DNA of 44,114 nucleotides from an uncultured Bacteroidales bacterium (GTDB lineage: Bacteria > Bacteroidota > Bacteroidia > Bacteroidales > Paludibacteraceae): positions 1-44,114 of the forward strand of contig CAMJDT010000016.1 of the NCBI GenBank assembly GCA_946404495.1, read 5' to 3'. Position 1 is the first letter of the stretch. The number at the start of each line of letters is the position of its first letter. Of this stretch, positions 35,903-44,025 are shown one piece after another. The notes beneath the pieces were generated by a model. That model saw only the letters and a program-made list of their open reading frames with translations, had not been told where the DNA came from and did not search any database. Made by a program: the position numbers and the translations under genes.

Positions 35903-36901
35903 ATGAAACAACTCATTGTATCTCCGGCCCCGCACGCGCATAGCGGTGATTCGGTTCGGAAAAATATGCTCCTGGTCATCTTGGCCCTGCTGCCCGCCTA
36001 CGTGGTGTCGGTGGTTGAGTTCGGCTGGGGAGCCCTGATTACAGCGCTGATCAGCGTGGCAGCATGCATGCTGTTTGAGTGGTTGATCACGCGATTCATG
36101 CTCAAGGAGCCCTCTCATCTCGACGACCTCTCTGCCATCCTTACCGGTCTGCTCTTGGCATTCAACCTGCCCAGCAACCTCCCCTGGTGGATTGTCGTCA
36201 TCGGCGCTCTGGCAGCTATGACACTGGGTAAGATGTCGTTTGGCGGACTGGGACAGAACCTGTTCAACCCCGCACTCGTCGGACGTGTCTTCCTGCTCAT
36301 CTCCTTCCCCGTGCAGATGACTACCTGGCCGCGTCCCCTCGGCTTCGCTACCGGTTACATTGACGCGGAAACGGGCGCTACCCCGCTTTATTACCTCAAG
36401 CAGATGATTAAGGACGGCGACAGCAGCCTTATCTCCAATCTGCCTTCCCTCACGGATGCTTTCTTGGGTGCTATGGGAGGTTCGCTCGGTGAAGTCTGCG
36501 CGCTGGCCCTCATCATCGGCGGTATCTTCCTGATCTGCACCCGCGTGATCACCTGGCATATCCCCGTCAGCATCATCCTGACCGCAGCCCTCTTTGCCGT
36601 AGTTACCGGTCTCGTAGGCGCTCTGCCCGAAGGCATGAGCACGTGCCAATACGTGCTCTATACCCTGCTCACCGGTGGTATGATGCTCGGTGCCTTCTTT
36701 ATGGCAACCGACTATGTCACCAGCCCGATGACCGGCTGGGGTAAGATCATCTTCGGTATCGGTATCGGTCTGATCGTAATGGTGATCCGTACCTGGGGCG
36801 CTTACCCCGAGGGTATGTCGTTCGCTATCCTGATCATGAATGCCTGCGTACCTTTGTTGAACCGTATTCGTCCCCGTCGTTTCGGAGAGAAGAAAAAATA
36901 A
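35903..36901 (+). CDS. rnfD: Rnf complex subunit D (membrane, FMN-binding)
   Basis: A 332-residue integral membrane subunit, ATG at 35903. About nine to ten transmembrane helices. The family's covalent FMN site is visible as ETGATPLYYL (about 157-166, Thr of GAT). The C-terminal MGWGKIIFG-like helices and a basic end are typical. Followed after 12 bases by rnfG. Confidence 0.94.
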   Translation: MKQLIVSPAPHAHSGDSVRKNMLLVILALLPAYVVSVVEFGWGALITALISVAACMLFEWLITRFMLKEPSHLDDLSAILTGLLLAFNLPSNLPWWIVVIGALAAMTLGKMSFGGLGQNLFNPALVGRVFLLISFPVQMTTWPRPLGFATGYIDAETGATPLYYLKQMIKDGDSSLISNLPSLTDAFLGAMGGSLGEVCALALIIGGIFLICTRVITWHIPVSIILTAALFAVVTGLVGALPEGMSTCQYVLYTLLTGGMMLGAFFMATDYVTSPMTGWGKIIFGIGIGLIVMVIRTWGAYPEGMSFAILIMNACVPLLNRIRPRRFGEKKK

Positions 36902-36913
36902 GGAGGACTAACT

Positions 36914-37495
36914 ATGGCTAAATTAGAAAGTTCACTCAAGAACATGCTCCTCTCGCTCACGTGCATCACGCTGATCGCCGCAGGAGCTCTGGCAGGTATC
37001 TATACCCTCACCATCGACCGCATCAATGCCCAGAAGGCCGCTGCCGAACAGGAAGCACGCCTCTCTGTGCTCGCCGGTTGCGAGGAGGGTACGCCCGTCA
37101 TGGTCGAGACCGACGGTTTCGGCGGTAAGATGAAAGTGATGTTCGGTTTCGCACCCGATGGCACCGTGCTCGGTTACAAAGTGTTGGAGCACAGCGAGAC
37201 TCCGGGTCTGGGCGATAAGTCCGTCTGGTGGTTCCAGGACGAAGCCAAACCCGCGCAGAATATCGTAGGCCGCGTGGCCAACGGTACCTTCAGCGTATCC
37301 AAGGACGGCGGCGATGTAGATGCCATCACGGCAGCTACTATCTCGTCCCGCGCCTTCCTCAAGGCTGCCAACGAGGCGTACTTCACCTTCCGCGGTGAAG
37401 AGGATGCTCACACCGGCGCCAGCCAAATGGTGAAGGAAGAGGAGGAAATAGAAGAAACAATCATTATTGACGAAAAGGAGGCCCAAGATGAGTAA
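36914..37495 (+). CDS. rnfG: Rnf complex subunit G (periplasmic FMN)
   Basis: A 193-residue subunit with one N-terminal helix and a periplasmic FMN domain. The covalent FMN motif (S/T)GAT is seen as DAITAATISS, Thr at the family position. An acidic C-terminal end follows. rnfE starts inside the last codons (8-base overlap). Confidence 0.93.
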   Translation: MAKLESSLKNMLLSLTCITLIAAGALAGIYTLTIDRINAQKAAAEQEARLSVLAGCEEGTPVMVETDGFGGKMKVMFGFAPDGTVLGYKVLEHSETPGLGDKSVWWFQDEAKPAQNIVGRVANGTFSVSKDGGDVDAITAATISSRAFLKAANEAYFTFRGEEDAHTGASQMVKEEEEIEETIIIDEKEAQDE

Positions 37496-38075
37496 TGCTA
37501 AACAAACCTTCCTCAACGGAATAATCAAGGAGAACCCCACCTTCGGTCTCGTTCTCGGAATGTGCCCTACGCTGGCTACTACTACCAGCGCCATCAACGG
37601 CATGTCGATGGGTCTGGCCACCATGTTTGTGCTCGTCTGCTCCAATGTGGTCATCTCCCTACTCAAGAACCTCATCCCCGACAAAGTGCGTATCCCCGCC
37701 TTTATCGTGGTGATTGCTACCTTCGTGACCCTCGTGCAACTCTTGATGCAGGCCTACGTGCCCGCTATCTACGCCACGCTCGGTCTGTTCATCCCGCTCA
37801 TCGTGGTGAACTGTATCGTGCTCGGTCGTGCCGAGGCTTTTGCGGCTAAGAACAACGTCGGACTCAGTGCCATCGACGGCATCGGTATGGGACTCGGATT
37901 CACGCTCTCGCTCACCGTCATCGGTGCCGTGCGCGAACTGCTGGGTACAGGATGCATCTTCGGCGGACGTCTCTTCAGCGACGACTACGGTATGCTCATC
38001 TTCGTACTGGCTCCCGGTGCCTTCATCGCCCTCGCGTTTGTAATGGCCCTCGTGCAGAAACTGCAGAAGAAATAA
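37488..38075 (+). CDS. rnfE: Rnf complex subunit E (membrane)
   Basis: A 195-residue membrane subunit, ATG at 37488 (MSNAKQTFLNGI); an upstream in-frame start at 37467 lies deeper inside rnfG. Six helices of the Rnf A/E/NqrD-E fold, with the family's LGMCPTLATTTSAINGMSMG start and GLFIPLIVVNC. Pairs with rnfA, its paralogue. Confidence 0.94.
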   Translation: MSNAKQTFLNGIIKENPTFGLVLGMCPTLATTTSAINGMSMGLATMFVLVCSNVVISLLKNLIPDKVRIPAFIVVIATFVTLVQLLMQAYVPAIYATLGLFIPLIVVNCIVLGRAEAFAAKNNVGLSAIDGIGMGLGFTLSLTVIGAVRELLGTGCIFGGRLFSDDYGMLIFVLAPGAFIALAFVMALVQKLQKK

Positions 38076-38112
38076 AATGGTAAATGGTAAATGACTAAAT
38101 TGTAAATTGAAT
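38076..38112. repeat. AAATGGTAAATGAC spacer tract (rnfE-rnfA)
   Basis: Repeats of AATGGTAAATGGTAAATGAC between rnfE and rnfA, similar in unit to 17013-17070. The rnfA ATG follows directly. Confidence 0.65.
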
Positions 38113-38113
38113 T

Positions 38114-38707
38114 ATGGTTTATTTCCTGATATTTATCTCGGCGATTTTTGTTAACAACATCGTCCTCAGCCAGTTCCTCGGTATCTGCCCCTTCCTGGGT
38201 GTCAGCAAGAAGATCGACACTGCCCTCGGTATGGGAGCTGCCGTTACCTTCGTACTCGTGCTGGCCACGATCATCACCTATCTGCTGCAGATGCTGCTCA
38301 ATAACTTTGGCCTCGGATTCCTCCAGACCATCGTGTTCATCCTCGTCATTGCAGCGCTGGTACAGATGATTGAGATCATCCTCAAGAAAATCAGTCCCTC
38401 GCTCTATCAGGCTCTCGGTGTGTTCCTGCCCCTGATCACGACCAACTGCTGCATCCTCGGTGTGGCTATCCTCGTGGCCGATGGCACCAACAAACTGCCC
38501 GTAGGCGCCGACCATAACCTGCTCACCGGCACCATCTTTGCCTTCGCTACCGCCATCGGTTTTGCACTGGCACTGGTCATCTTCGCCGGTATGCGCGAGC
38601 AACTCGCTATGAACAAGGTCCCCAAAGCCATGCAGGGTACGCCTATCGCGCTGCTCACAGCCGGTCTGCTCGCCATGGCCTTCATGGGCTTCTCGGGAGT
38701 AGTGTAA
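38114..38707 (+). CDS. rnfA: Rnf complex subunit A (membrane)
   Basis: A 197-residue membrane subunit, paralogue of rnfE with six helices (FVNNIVLSQFLGICPFLGVS, LGVFLPLITTNCCILGVA). This completes the order rseC-B-C-D-G-E-A, all subunits intact, so a working ion-pumping Rnf complex is likely. Terminator at 38744-38775. Confidence 0.94.
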   Translation: MVYFLIFISAIFVNNIVLSQFLGICPFLGVSKKIDTALGMGAAVTFVLVLATIITYLLQMLLNNFGLGFLQTIVFILVIAALVQMIEIILKKISPSLYQALGVFLPLITTNCCILGVAILVADGTNKLPVGADHNLLTGTIFAFATAIGFALALVIFAGMREQLAMNKVPKAMQGTPIALLTAGLLAMAFMGFSGVV

Positions 38708-38708
38708 A

Positions 38709-38745
38709 GTTAATTGACAATTGATAATTGACAATTGATAGTTAA
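38709..38745. repeat. Tandem TTGACAATTGATAA spacer tract after rnfA
   Basis: Two to three copies of AATTGACAATTGATA directly precede the rnf terminator. It is the reverse-strand form of the tract at 2407-2436. Confidence 0.75.
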
Positions 38746-38775
38746 AAGCGGGTCGCCATCAGGTGACCCGCTTTT
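38744..38775. terminator. Bidirectional terminator between rnfA and nrnA
   Basis: A 14-bp stem (38744-38757 with 38762-38775, one G-T pair) and a 4-base loop, A-run on the left and T-run on the right, lie between the convergent rnfA and nrnA genes. Confidence 0.9.
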
Positions 38776-38776
38776 A

Positions 38777-39913
38777 TTACTTGCAGTATCGCTGATAGTT
38801 CTCGAGGAACAGCTTCACCGCCTCCGGCAGCGGTCCGTAGTACTCGCCGCCCGAGGCATTCTTATGCCCTCCGCCGCCGAACACCTCCTGGCAGAACGTA
38901 TTCACCGGCCTGTCGCCCTGGCTGCGCATGCTGATCTTCACCTTGATCTTACTGCCGCCGGCTTTCTCCTCCTCAGAGGGATAGACCTTATCCTCGCGCA
39001 TGAAACATGAGTAATGGATATCCCGTATCTGCAGCGGCAGGTTCACCAGCCCCTCGGCATCGCCCGATTGGAAATGGAACCGCGCCAACTCCCGTTTCGA
39101 CAGGTAGATAAACGCCACATGCTCCTTGGGGAAGATACGCATCTTCTGATACAGGCAGAATCCCATCAGCCGCATCCTCGACTCGCTGTAGGCATTAAAC
39201 ACGCGGTTGTATATCGCATCCTTATCCACGCCCAAGCGCACCATCTCGCCTACGATCTCGTACATCTCGGGGTGATTCGAATTGAAAGCAAAATTGCCCG
39301 TATCGGTCATCATACCCGTGTAGAGACAGGTCGCTGCATTGAGCGATAGTTGACCCTTCATCTCATAAATCAGCCTGTACACGATCTCCGACGCACTTGG
39401 ACTCTCGGGATACGACAGCACCACATCCGCCACATCCGACGGATTCGGATGATGATCAATCATCAGTATCGGCAAATCTCCTTCTTCCTTCTTCCTTTCA
39501 CCGGGGCTTCCCCGAAAAATCTGCTGATTTTTGGGGTCCCTTTCATTTTTCACCTCGAGAAGCATCGTCCCCACTGCCCCGATTCGCTTCGGTTCGTTGA
39601 AGTCTGCACAGATGGCCAGATCCGCCGCCTCGATCGCTTCCCGTATCTGTCCGCACACGGCCGATTCGCCGCTGATGTCGTATACCAATATATCCTCTGC
39701 TCCGGGCATCCAGCCCAGGAAATCCGGAAACGCACTCGGCACCACAACCGTCACCGCTTTTCCCATCTCTTCCAACCACCATCTCAGTCCCAACGACGAT
39801 CCCATCGCATCGCCGTCCGGTGCCATATGCGTCAGTATCACAATCTTCTTCGCGCCCTCAATCAGGCGCTGAGCATCTCCTACTAATTGCTCTCCTATCA
39901 GACTACTTATCAT
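38777..39913 (-). CDS. nrnA: DHH-family oligoribonuclease / phosphatase NrnA with an in-frame repeat insertion
   Basis: A 378-residue DHH/DHHA1 enzyme expected to degrade short oligonucleotides (nanoRNA) and possibly pAp. Metal-binding motifs are intact: HMAPDGDAMGSS (29-40), DFNEP (about 104-108), DHH (153-155) and the DHHA1-type GGGGHKNASGG near the C-terminus. Between residues about 122 and 145 there is a Lys/Glu-rich stretch not expected in the family (contains PKNQQIF and GERKKEEG). Its DNA matches palindromic element copy A at 352-397, so the element inserted in frame. It lies in a surface loop between the Rossmann-type strands ending in DFNEP and DHH, so it may be tolerated. Own promoter at 39936-39967. 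Confidence 0.93.
   Translation of the reverse strand: MISSLIGEQLVGDAQRLIEGAKKIVILTHMAPDGDAMGSSLGLRWWLEEMGKAVTVVVPSAFPDFLGWMPGAEDILVYDISGESAVCGQIREAIEAADLAICADFNEPKRIGAVGTMLLEVKNERDPKNQQIFRGSPGERKKEEGDLPILMIDHHPNPSDVADVVLSYPESPSASEIVYRLIYEMKGQLSLNAATCLYTGMMTDTGNFAFNSNHPEMYEIVGEMVRLGVDKDAIYNRVFNAYSESRMRLMGFCLYQKMRIFPKEHVAFIYLSKRELARFHFQSGDAEGLVNLPLQIRDIHYSCFMREDKVYPSEEEKAGGSKIKVKISMRSQGDRPVNTFCQEVFGGGGHKNASGGEYYGPLPEAVKLFLENYQRYCK
39507..39552. repeat. Palindromic repeat element, copy B, inside nrnA
   Basis: An 11-bp inverted repeat (39511-39521 with 39526-39536, one mismatch, loop TGCT) is followed by GTCCCTTTCATTTTTCA. It aligns over about 46 bases with copy A at 352-397. It lies in the nrnA coding frame and is translated. 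Confidence 0.8.
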
Positions 39914-39935
39914 CTTTCTTCATCATTTTTCCCGA

Positions 39936-39967
39936 CAAAAGTACTGCTTTTTTTTGAAATATGCAAA
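39936..39967 (-). promoter_or_regulatory. Promoter of nrnA
   Basis: On the minus strand: TTTG (39964-39967), 20 bases, TACTTTTG (39936-39943), with AAAAAAGCAG before the -7 box. Confidence 0.75.
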
Positions 39968-40002
39968 AAATTCGTCAAAAAACGCAAATTTTAAACTTGA
40001 AA

Positions 40003-40034
40003 TTTGAAATTATCAATTTATTTTCGTATCTTTG
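40003..40034 (+). promoter_or_regulatory. Promoter of the DPP III-CotH unit
   Basis: TTTG (40003-40006), 20 bases, TATCTTTG (40027-40034). Non-GCAG class, as at waaA. Confidence 0.72.
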
Positions 40035-40070
40035 CAGACTGATTACGAACAAATAGATAAATCCGATTAT

Positions 40071-42095
40071 ATGAAAAAACACATCCTTATCCTCTCAGCC
40101 GCACTTGCTTTGGCTGCTTGTACTAACCGTCCGGAGCCTCAATTGACGCCCGACATGGAATCATTCCCGTATATGGTAGAAGAATTTGCAGACCTCGGGT
40201 TACTGCGCTATCGCGTACCCGATTTTGAGCACCTCACCGTGCAACAGAAAGCCCTCGTCTATTACCTCAACGAAGCCGCCCTCTGGGGACGTGACATCCT
40301 CTTTGACCAGAACGGCCGTTACAACCTCCGTATCCGCCGCACCTGCGAGAAGCTCTATCTCAACTATGCCGGCGACCGCACCACCGACGAGTGGAAGAAC
40401 TTTGAGATCTATCTCAAGCGCGTCTGGTTCTCCAACGGTATCCACCATCACTATGCCGAGGATAAGTTCCTCCCCGCCTGCTCGCGCGAGTGGTTCGCCG
40501 AGGCTTGCGCCGAGACGGGTATCGAACTCTCTGACGAACTCCTCTCCGTCATCTTCGACCCCGCTGTCATGGCCAAGAAGGTGAACAGTGCCGATGGCGA
40601 AGACCTGCTCCTCACCTCTGCCTGCAATTACTACGAGGGTCTCACTCAGGCCGAGGCCGAGCAATGGTATGCGGAGCACAAGGACACCTCCGACGAACCC
40701 AAATGGATCGGACTCAATAGCAAACTCGTCAAGGACGCCGACGGCAACATCATCGAGCGCGTCTACAAAGCCGAGGACGACGGCCTCTACCGCGAAGCCC
40801 TCATTCACGTGGTCGACAACCTCGAGAAAGCCCTCGCTTATGCCGAGAACGACCAGCAGCGGCTCGTGATTCAGAAGCTCATCGACTTCAACCGTACCGG
40901 CGACCTCCAAACCTTCAACGAATACGCCATCGCCTGGGTGCGCGACCTCGATAGCCGCGTGGACTTCGTCAATGGCTTCACCGAAGTCTATGGCGACCCG
41001 CTCGGCATCACCGGTGCCTGGGAAGCTATGACCAACTTCAAGGACCTGGAGGCGACCGAGCGTACCAAGAAGATGTCCGACAATGCACAGTGGTTTGAGG
41101 ACAACTCCCCCATCGATCCGGCCTTCAAGAAGAAAGAGTGCAAAGGCGTCTCAGCCAAAGTCATCACCGCGGCTATCCTCGCCGGCGACTGCTATCCCTC
41201 CACGCCGATCGGTATCAACCTGCCGAACGCCAACTGGATCCGCAAGACCTATGGTTCCAAATCCGTTACCATCGCCAACCTCACCGAGGCTTACAACCAG
41301 GCCGCGCTCGGCAATGGCTTCAACGAGGAGTTCCTCCTCTCCGACACCGAACGCGAATACGCGCGTAAATACGGAGCCCATATGTCCGACGTACACGTAG
41401 ACCTGCACGAGTGCCTCGGTCACGGCTCCGGACAATTGCTGCCGGGCGTGAGCAAGGATGCGCTCCGCGAACATGCCTCCACCATCGAGGAATGCCGCGC
41501 CGACCTCTTCTCGCTCTATTACATGGCTGATCCCAAACTCGTCGAACTCGGTATCGCACCCGACGCCGAAGCCTACAAGGCGCAGTACTACCAGCAGATG
41601 ATGAACGGTGCCCTCACCCAACTCGTGCGTGTCGAACTCGGTAAGAACATCGAGGAGAGCCATATGCGCAACCGCCAACTCATTGCCAACTGGGTGCTCG
41701 ATCATGCCGATAAGACCAATCCCGAGGTGGAGATTATCGAGCGCGACGGAAAGCACTATCTGCGCATCAACGACTACGAGGGCGTACGCCGACTCTACGG
41801 CGAACTGCTCGCTATCATCCAACGCATCACCTCCACCGGCAACTACGAGGAGGGCAAGGCACTCGTGGAGCAATACGCAGTGCGCGTCAATCCTGAACTC
41901 CACGCCGAGATGATCGCGCGTTACCAACCCCTCCATATCCCGCCCTACAAGGGATTCGTCAACCCCGTCTATACGCCGGTCTTTGACCGCGAGGGTAACA
42001 TCACCGATGTCCTGCTCGACTACACCGAAGGCTACGCCGCACAGCATCTGCGCTACTCCCGCGACTACAGCCCCCTACCCGACATCAATCGCTAA
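40071..42095 (+). CDS. Dipeptidyl peptidase III (M49) lipoprotein
   Basis: A 674-residue zinc peptidase that removes dipeptides from peptide N-termini. The ATG is at 40071; earlier in-frame codons lie in the promoter. The N-terminus has a lipobox ending in Cys17 (LALAAC), so the enzyme is probably anchored in the envelope, unlike cytoplasmic DPP III. The zinc motif is HECLGH (446-451), the six-residue form HEXXGH reported for the Bacteroides enzyme, followed by EECRAD (473-478) with the third ligand. The CotH gene follows after 26 bases. Confidence 0.94.
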   Translation: MKKHILILSAALALAACTNRPEPQLTPDMESFPYMVEEFADLGLLRYRVPDFEHLTVQQKALVYYLNEAALWGRDILFDQNGRYNLRIRRTCEKLYLNYAGDRTTDEWKNFEIYLKRVWFSNGIHHHYAEDKFLPACSREWFAEACAETGIELSDELLSVIFDPAVMAKKVNSADGEDLLLTSACNYYEGLTQAEAEQWYAEHKDTSDEPKWIGLNSKLVKDADGNIIERVYKAEDDGLYREALIHVVDNLEKALAYAENDQQRLVIQKLIDFNRTGDLQTFNEYAIAWVRDLDSRVDFVNGFTEVYGDPLGITGAWEAMTNFKDLEATERTKKMSDNAQWFEDNSPIDPAFKKKECKGVSAKVITAAILAGDCYPSTPIGINLPNANWIRKTYGSKSVTIANLTEAYNQAALGNGFNEEFLLSDTEREYARKYGAHMSDVHVDLHECLGHGSGQLLPGVSKDALREHASTIEECRADLFSLYYMADPKLVELGIAPDAEAYKAQYYQQMMNGALTQLVRVELGKNIEESHMRNRQLIANWVLDHADKTNPEVEIIERDGKHYLRINDYEGVRRLYGELLAIIQRITSTGNYEEGKALVEQYAVRVNPELHAEMIARYQPLHIPPYKGFVNPVYTPVFDREGNITDVLLDYTEGYAAQHLRYSRDYSPLPDINR

Positions 42096-42121
42096 GGCAC
42101 GCTATTTTACGGGATAAGTAT

Positions 42122-43819
42122 ATGCGGCGCATATTTTTAGGCATCGCGATGTTGGTTTGGTCCACGTCTCTGTGGGCGGATGCGTTGTTGTCAGGCACGG
42201 AGATAGGATCCGGTGGGAAATGGAAAGGCCTGTCATTCATCCAACCGCAGATAGTCACTGCCGTAGGTTGGAATCCGACTAACTCCGAGGATGTATTGCT
42301 GGGCATCTTTGAAGGAGCTAACCGTGCGGATTTTATGGATGCCGTGCCGATAGCAATCATCAGCGAAAGCCGTACCAATCAGATGAACTACCTCTCCGTC
42401 AATTGTTCGCGTGGTTTCCGGTATGTGCGCTTGGTCGCTCCGAGCGGAAGGAGTCTAACTTCCGTGAGTCTCGAGTTCTATGGCGAGCAGGGGATAGGTG
42501 ATGATTCACACTTGAGTCAGCTGACCAACCTGCCGGTTGTGAGTATTCACACCGTCAATGATGAGATCCCGTATGACAAAGAACACGAGATCGACTGTCG
42601 CATCTCGATCATCTCCAATGACGGGCAGACTATTCTGTCGGATGAAGCTACGATCCGCGAACGCGGCAACGCCTCACGCGATTTTCCGAAGAAACCCTAC
42701 CGCATCCGGTTTGAGCACAAACACCAGGTGTTGGGTTCGCCGGCTAAAGCAAAGAAATGGACGCTCATCAATAACTACGGTGATAAGACACTGATGCGCA
42801 ATCAGTTAGCATTTGAGTTGAGCCGGCGTCTCGGTATGCCTTATACGCCTTTCTGCGCGTACGTTGATGTGGTGCTCAACGGCGATTACAAGGGGTGTTA
42901 CCAACTATGCGACCAGATTGAAGTGCGCAAGAACCGTGTGGATATTACTGAGATGAAGCCATCCGACAACAGCGGTGAAGCGCTCACCGGCGGATATCTC
43001 ATCGAGGCGGATGCCTATGCCTACGCGGAGCAGTCTATGTTTTGGTCGGACAAAGGGACAGGAGTGACGATTAAGTCACCCAAAGAAGACAGTATCACCT
43101 GGGAGCAAAGCGAATACATCCGCTGTCACTACAACAAGATGGAGAAGGATTGGCAATCCTATCTCGATCTCAATACCTTCCTGCGCCATTTCATCGTCGG
43201 CGAGCTCTCCGGTAACACCGATACGTATTGGAGCATGTATCTGTACAAACACCGCGCCAATGATACGCTCTTTGTAGGGCCGGTGTGGGACTTTGATTTG
43301 GCGTTTGAAAACGACGACCGCACCTATCCGATACGCCATCTGAGAGATTATATATACCGCACTAATGGTAGTACTACCGGCTATCTGCGCACGTTGGTGG
43401 ACCGGATCGTCATCGACGATGCCGCTGCCAAACAGCAGCTGCTTGCTATCTGGGAGCAGGCTCGCAAGGCAGGACTGACCGAGGAATCGTTGCTTCAGTA
43501 TATCGATGAACAAGAGGCGATGCTCATGCAGTCACAACGGCTCAATTTTATGCGGTGGCCTATTATGAATCAGTACGTGCACCAGAATCCGCGTATCTGG
43601 GGTTCCTACGAGGCGGAAGTGGAGAACGTGCGCAACTATATCAAACAACGCATCCCTTGGATGGATCTCAAAATCGGATTCGATGCCTCCCAATTGAATA
43701 CATACGACGAGCCATCTATGCCTGAGACAGAGGAGGTAAAAAAGGTTGTTCAGAACGGACAACTGTTTATCCTGCGCGATGGGAAACGCTATACATTGAC
43801 CGGCATACAGGTCGATTAG
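42122..43819 (+). CDS. Secreted CotH-kinase-family protein with C-terminal tail
   Basis: A 565-residue exported protein. A signal peptide (LGIAMLVWSTSLWA) is followed by a discoidin-like beta domain (about 20-125; FIQPQIVTAVGWNPTN, FRYVRLVAPSG). A CotH-like domain of about 350 residues comes next, with RERGNASRDFPKKPYRI, KKWTLINNYGDKTLMRNQLAFELSRR trimmed to its NYGDKTLMRN core, YVDVVLNGDYKGCYQL and the metal-site-like WDFDLAFEND. CotH is an atypical protein kinase fold in spore coats; bacterial relatives on the surface have unclear targets. The C-terminus is the shared tail (NGQLFILRDG). Confidence 0.88.
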   Translation: MRRIFLGIAMLVWSTSLWADALLSGTEIGSGGKWKGLSFIQPQIVTAVGWNPTNSEDVLLGIFEGANRADFMDAVPIAIISESRTNQMNYLSVNCSRGFRYVRLVAPSGRSLTSVSLEFYGEQGIGDDSHLSQLTNLPVVSIHTVNDEIPYDKEHEIDCRISIISNDGQTILSDEATIRERGNASRDFPKKPYRIRFEHKHQVLGSPAKAKKWTLINNYGDKTLMRNQLAFELSRRLGMPYTPFCAYVDVVLNGDYKGCYQLCDQIEVRKNRVDITEMKPSDNSGEALTGGYLIEADAYAYAEQSMFWSDKGTGVTIKSPKEDSITWEQSEYIRCHYNKMEKDWQSYLDLNTFLRHFIVGELSGNTDTYWSMYLYKHRANDTLFVGPVWDFDLAFENDDRTYPIRHLRDYIYRTNGSTTGYLRTLVDRIVIDDAAAKQQLLAIWEQARKAGLTEESLLQYIDEQEAMLMQSQRLNFMRWPIMNQYVHQNPRIWGSYEAEVENVRNYIKQRIPWMDLKIGFDASQLNTYDEPSMPETEEVKKVVQNGQLFILRDGKRYTLTGIQVD

Positions 43820-43878
43820 CTCCCTATCCTTTTTCACCGACTTAGGGGAATCAAGCTACAATACAAGCACAATACAAG

Positions 43879-43977
43879 CTACTCGTGGAAGGTCTGGCGG
43901 AAGATGTCGTAGTTCTGCGGGGAGCGGGGGCGGCAGTAGACGGCGAACTCGATGGTACGGAAATACAACTGTTTCTG
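43879..43977 (-). pseudogene. Possible 3' remnant of an unknown gene
   Basis: On the minus strand a 32-codon stretch ends at a TAG (43879-43881). It reads like genuine protein (FRTIEFAVYCRPRSPQNYD) with the C-ending codons typical of this genome. There is no start codon in frame; a stop lies 53 codons upstream at 44038-44040, just beyond a terminator-like hairpin. It looks like the broken 3' end of a gene cut by the hairpin and repeats to its right. I do not recognise the protein, and chance is not excluded. Confidence 0.35.
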
Positions 43978-43987
43978 ACATATGCAA

Positions 43988-44025
43988 AAAAAATCGCAGA
44001 ATTTATTACAATCCTGCGATTTTTT
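43988..44025. terminator. Bidirectional terminator-like hairpin at the right edge
   Basis: A perfect 12-bp stem AAAAAATCGCAG (43988-43999) / CTGCGATTTTTT (44014-44025), 14-base loop. It may end the DPP III-CotH transcript. Confidence 0.7.

Noticed and set aside
34844..36649. A 601-codon open frame on the minus strand
   Set aside because: It is antisense to rnfC and rnfD, both of which are certain.
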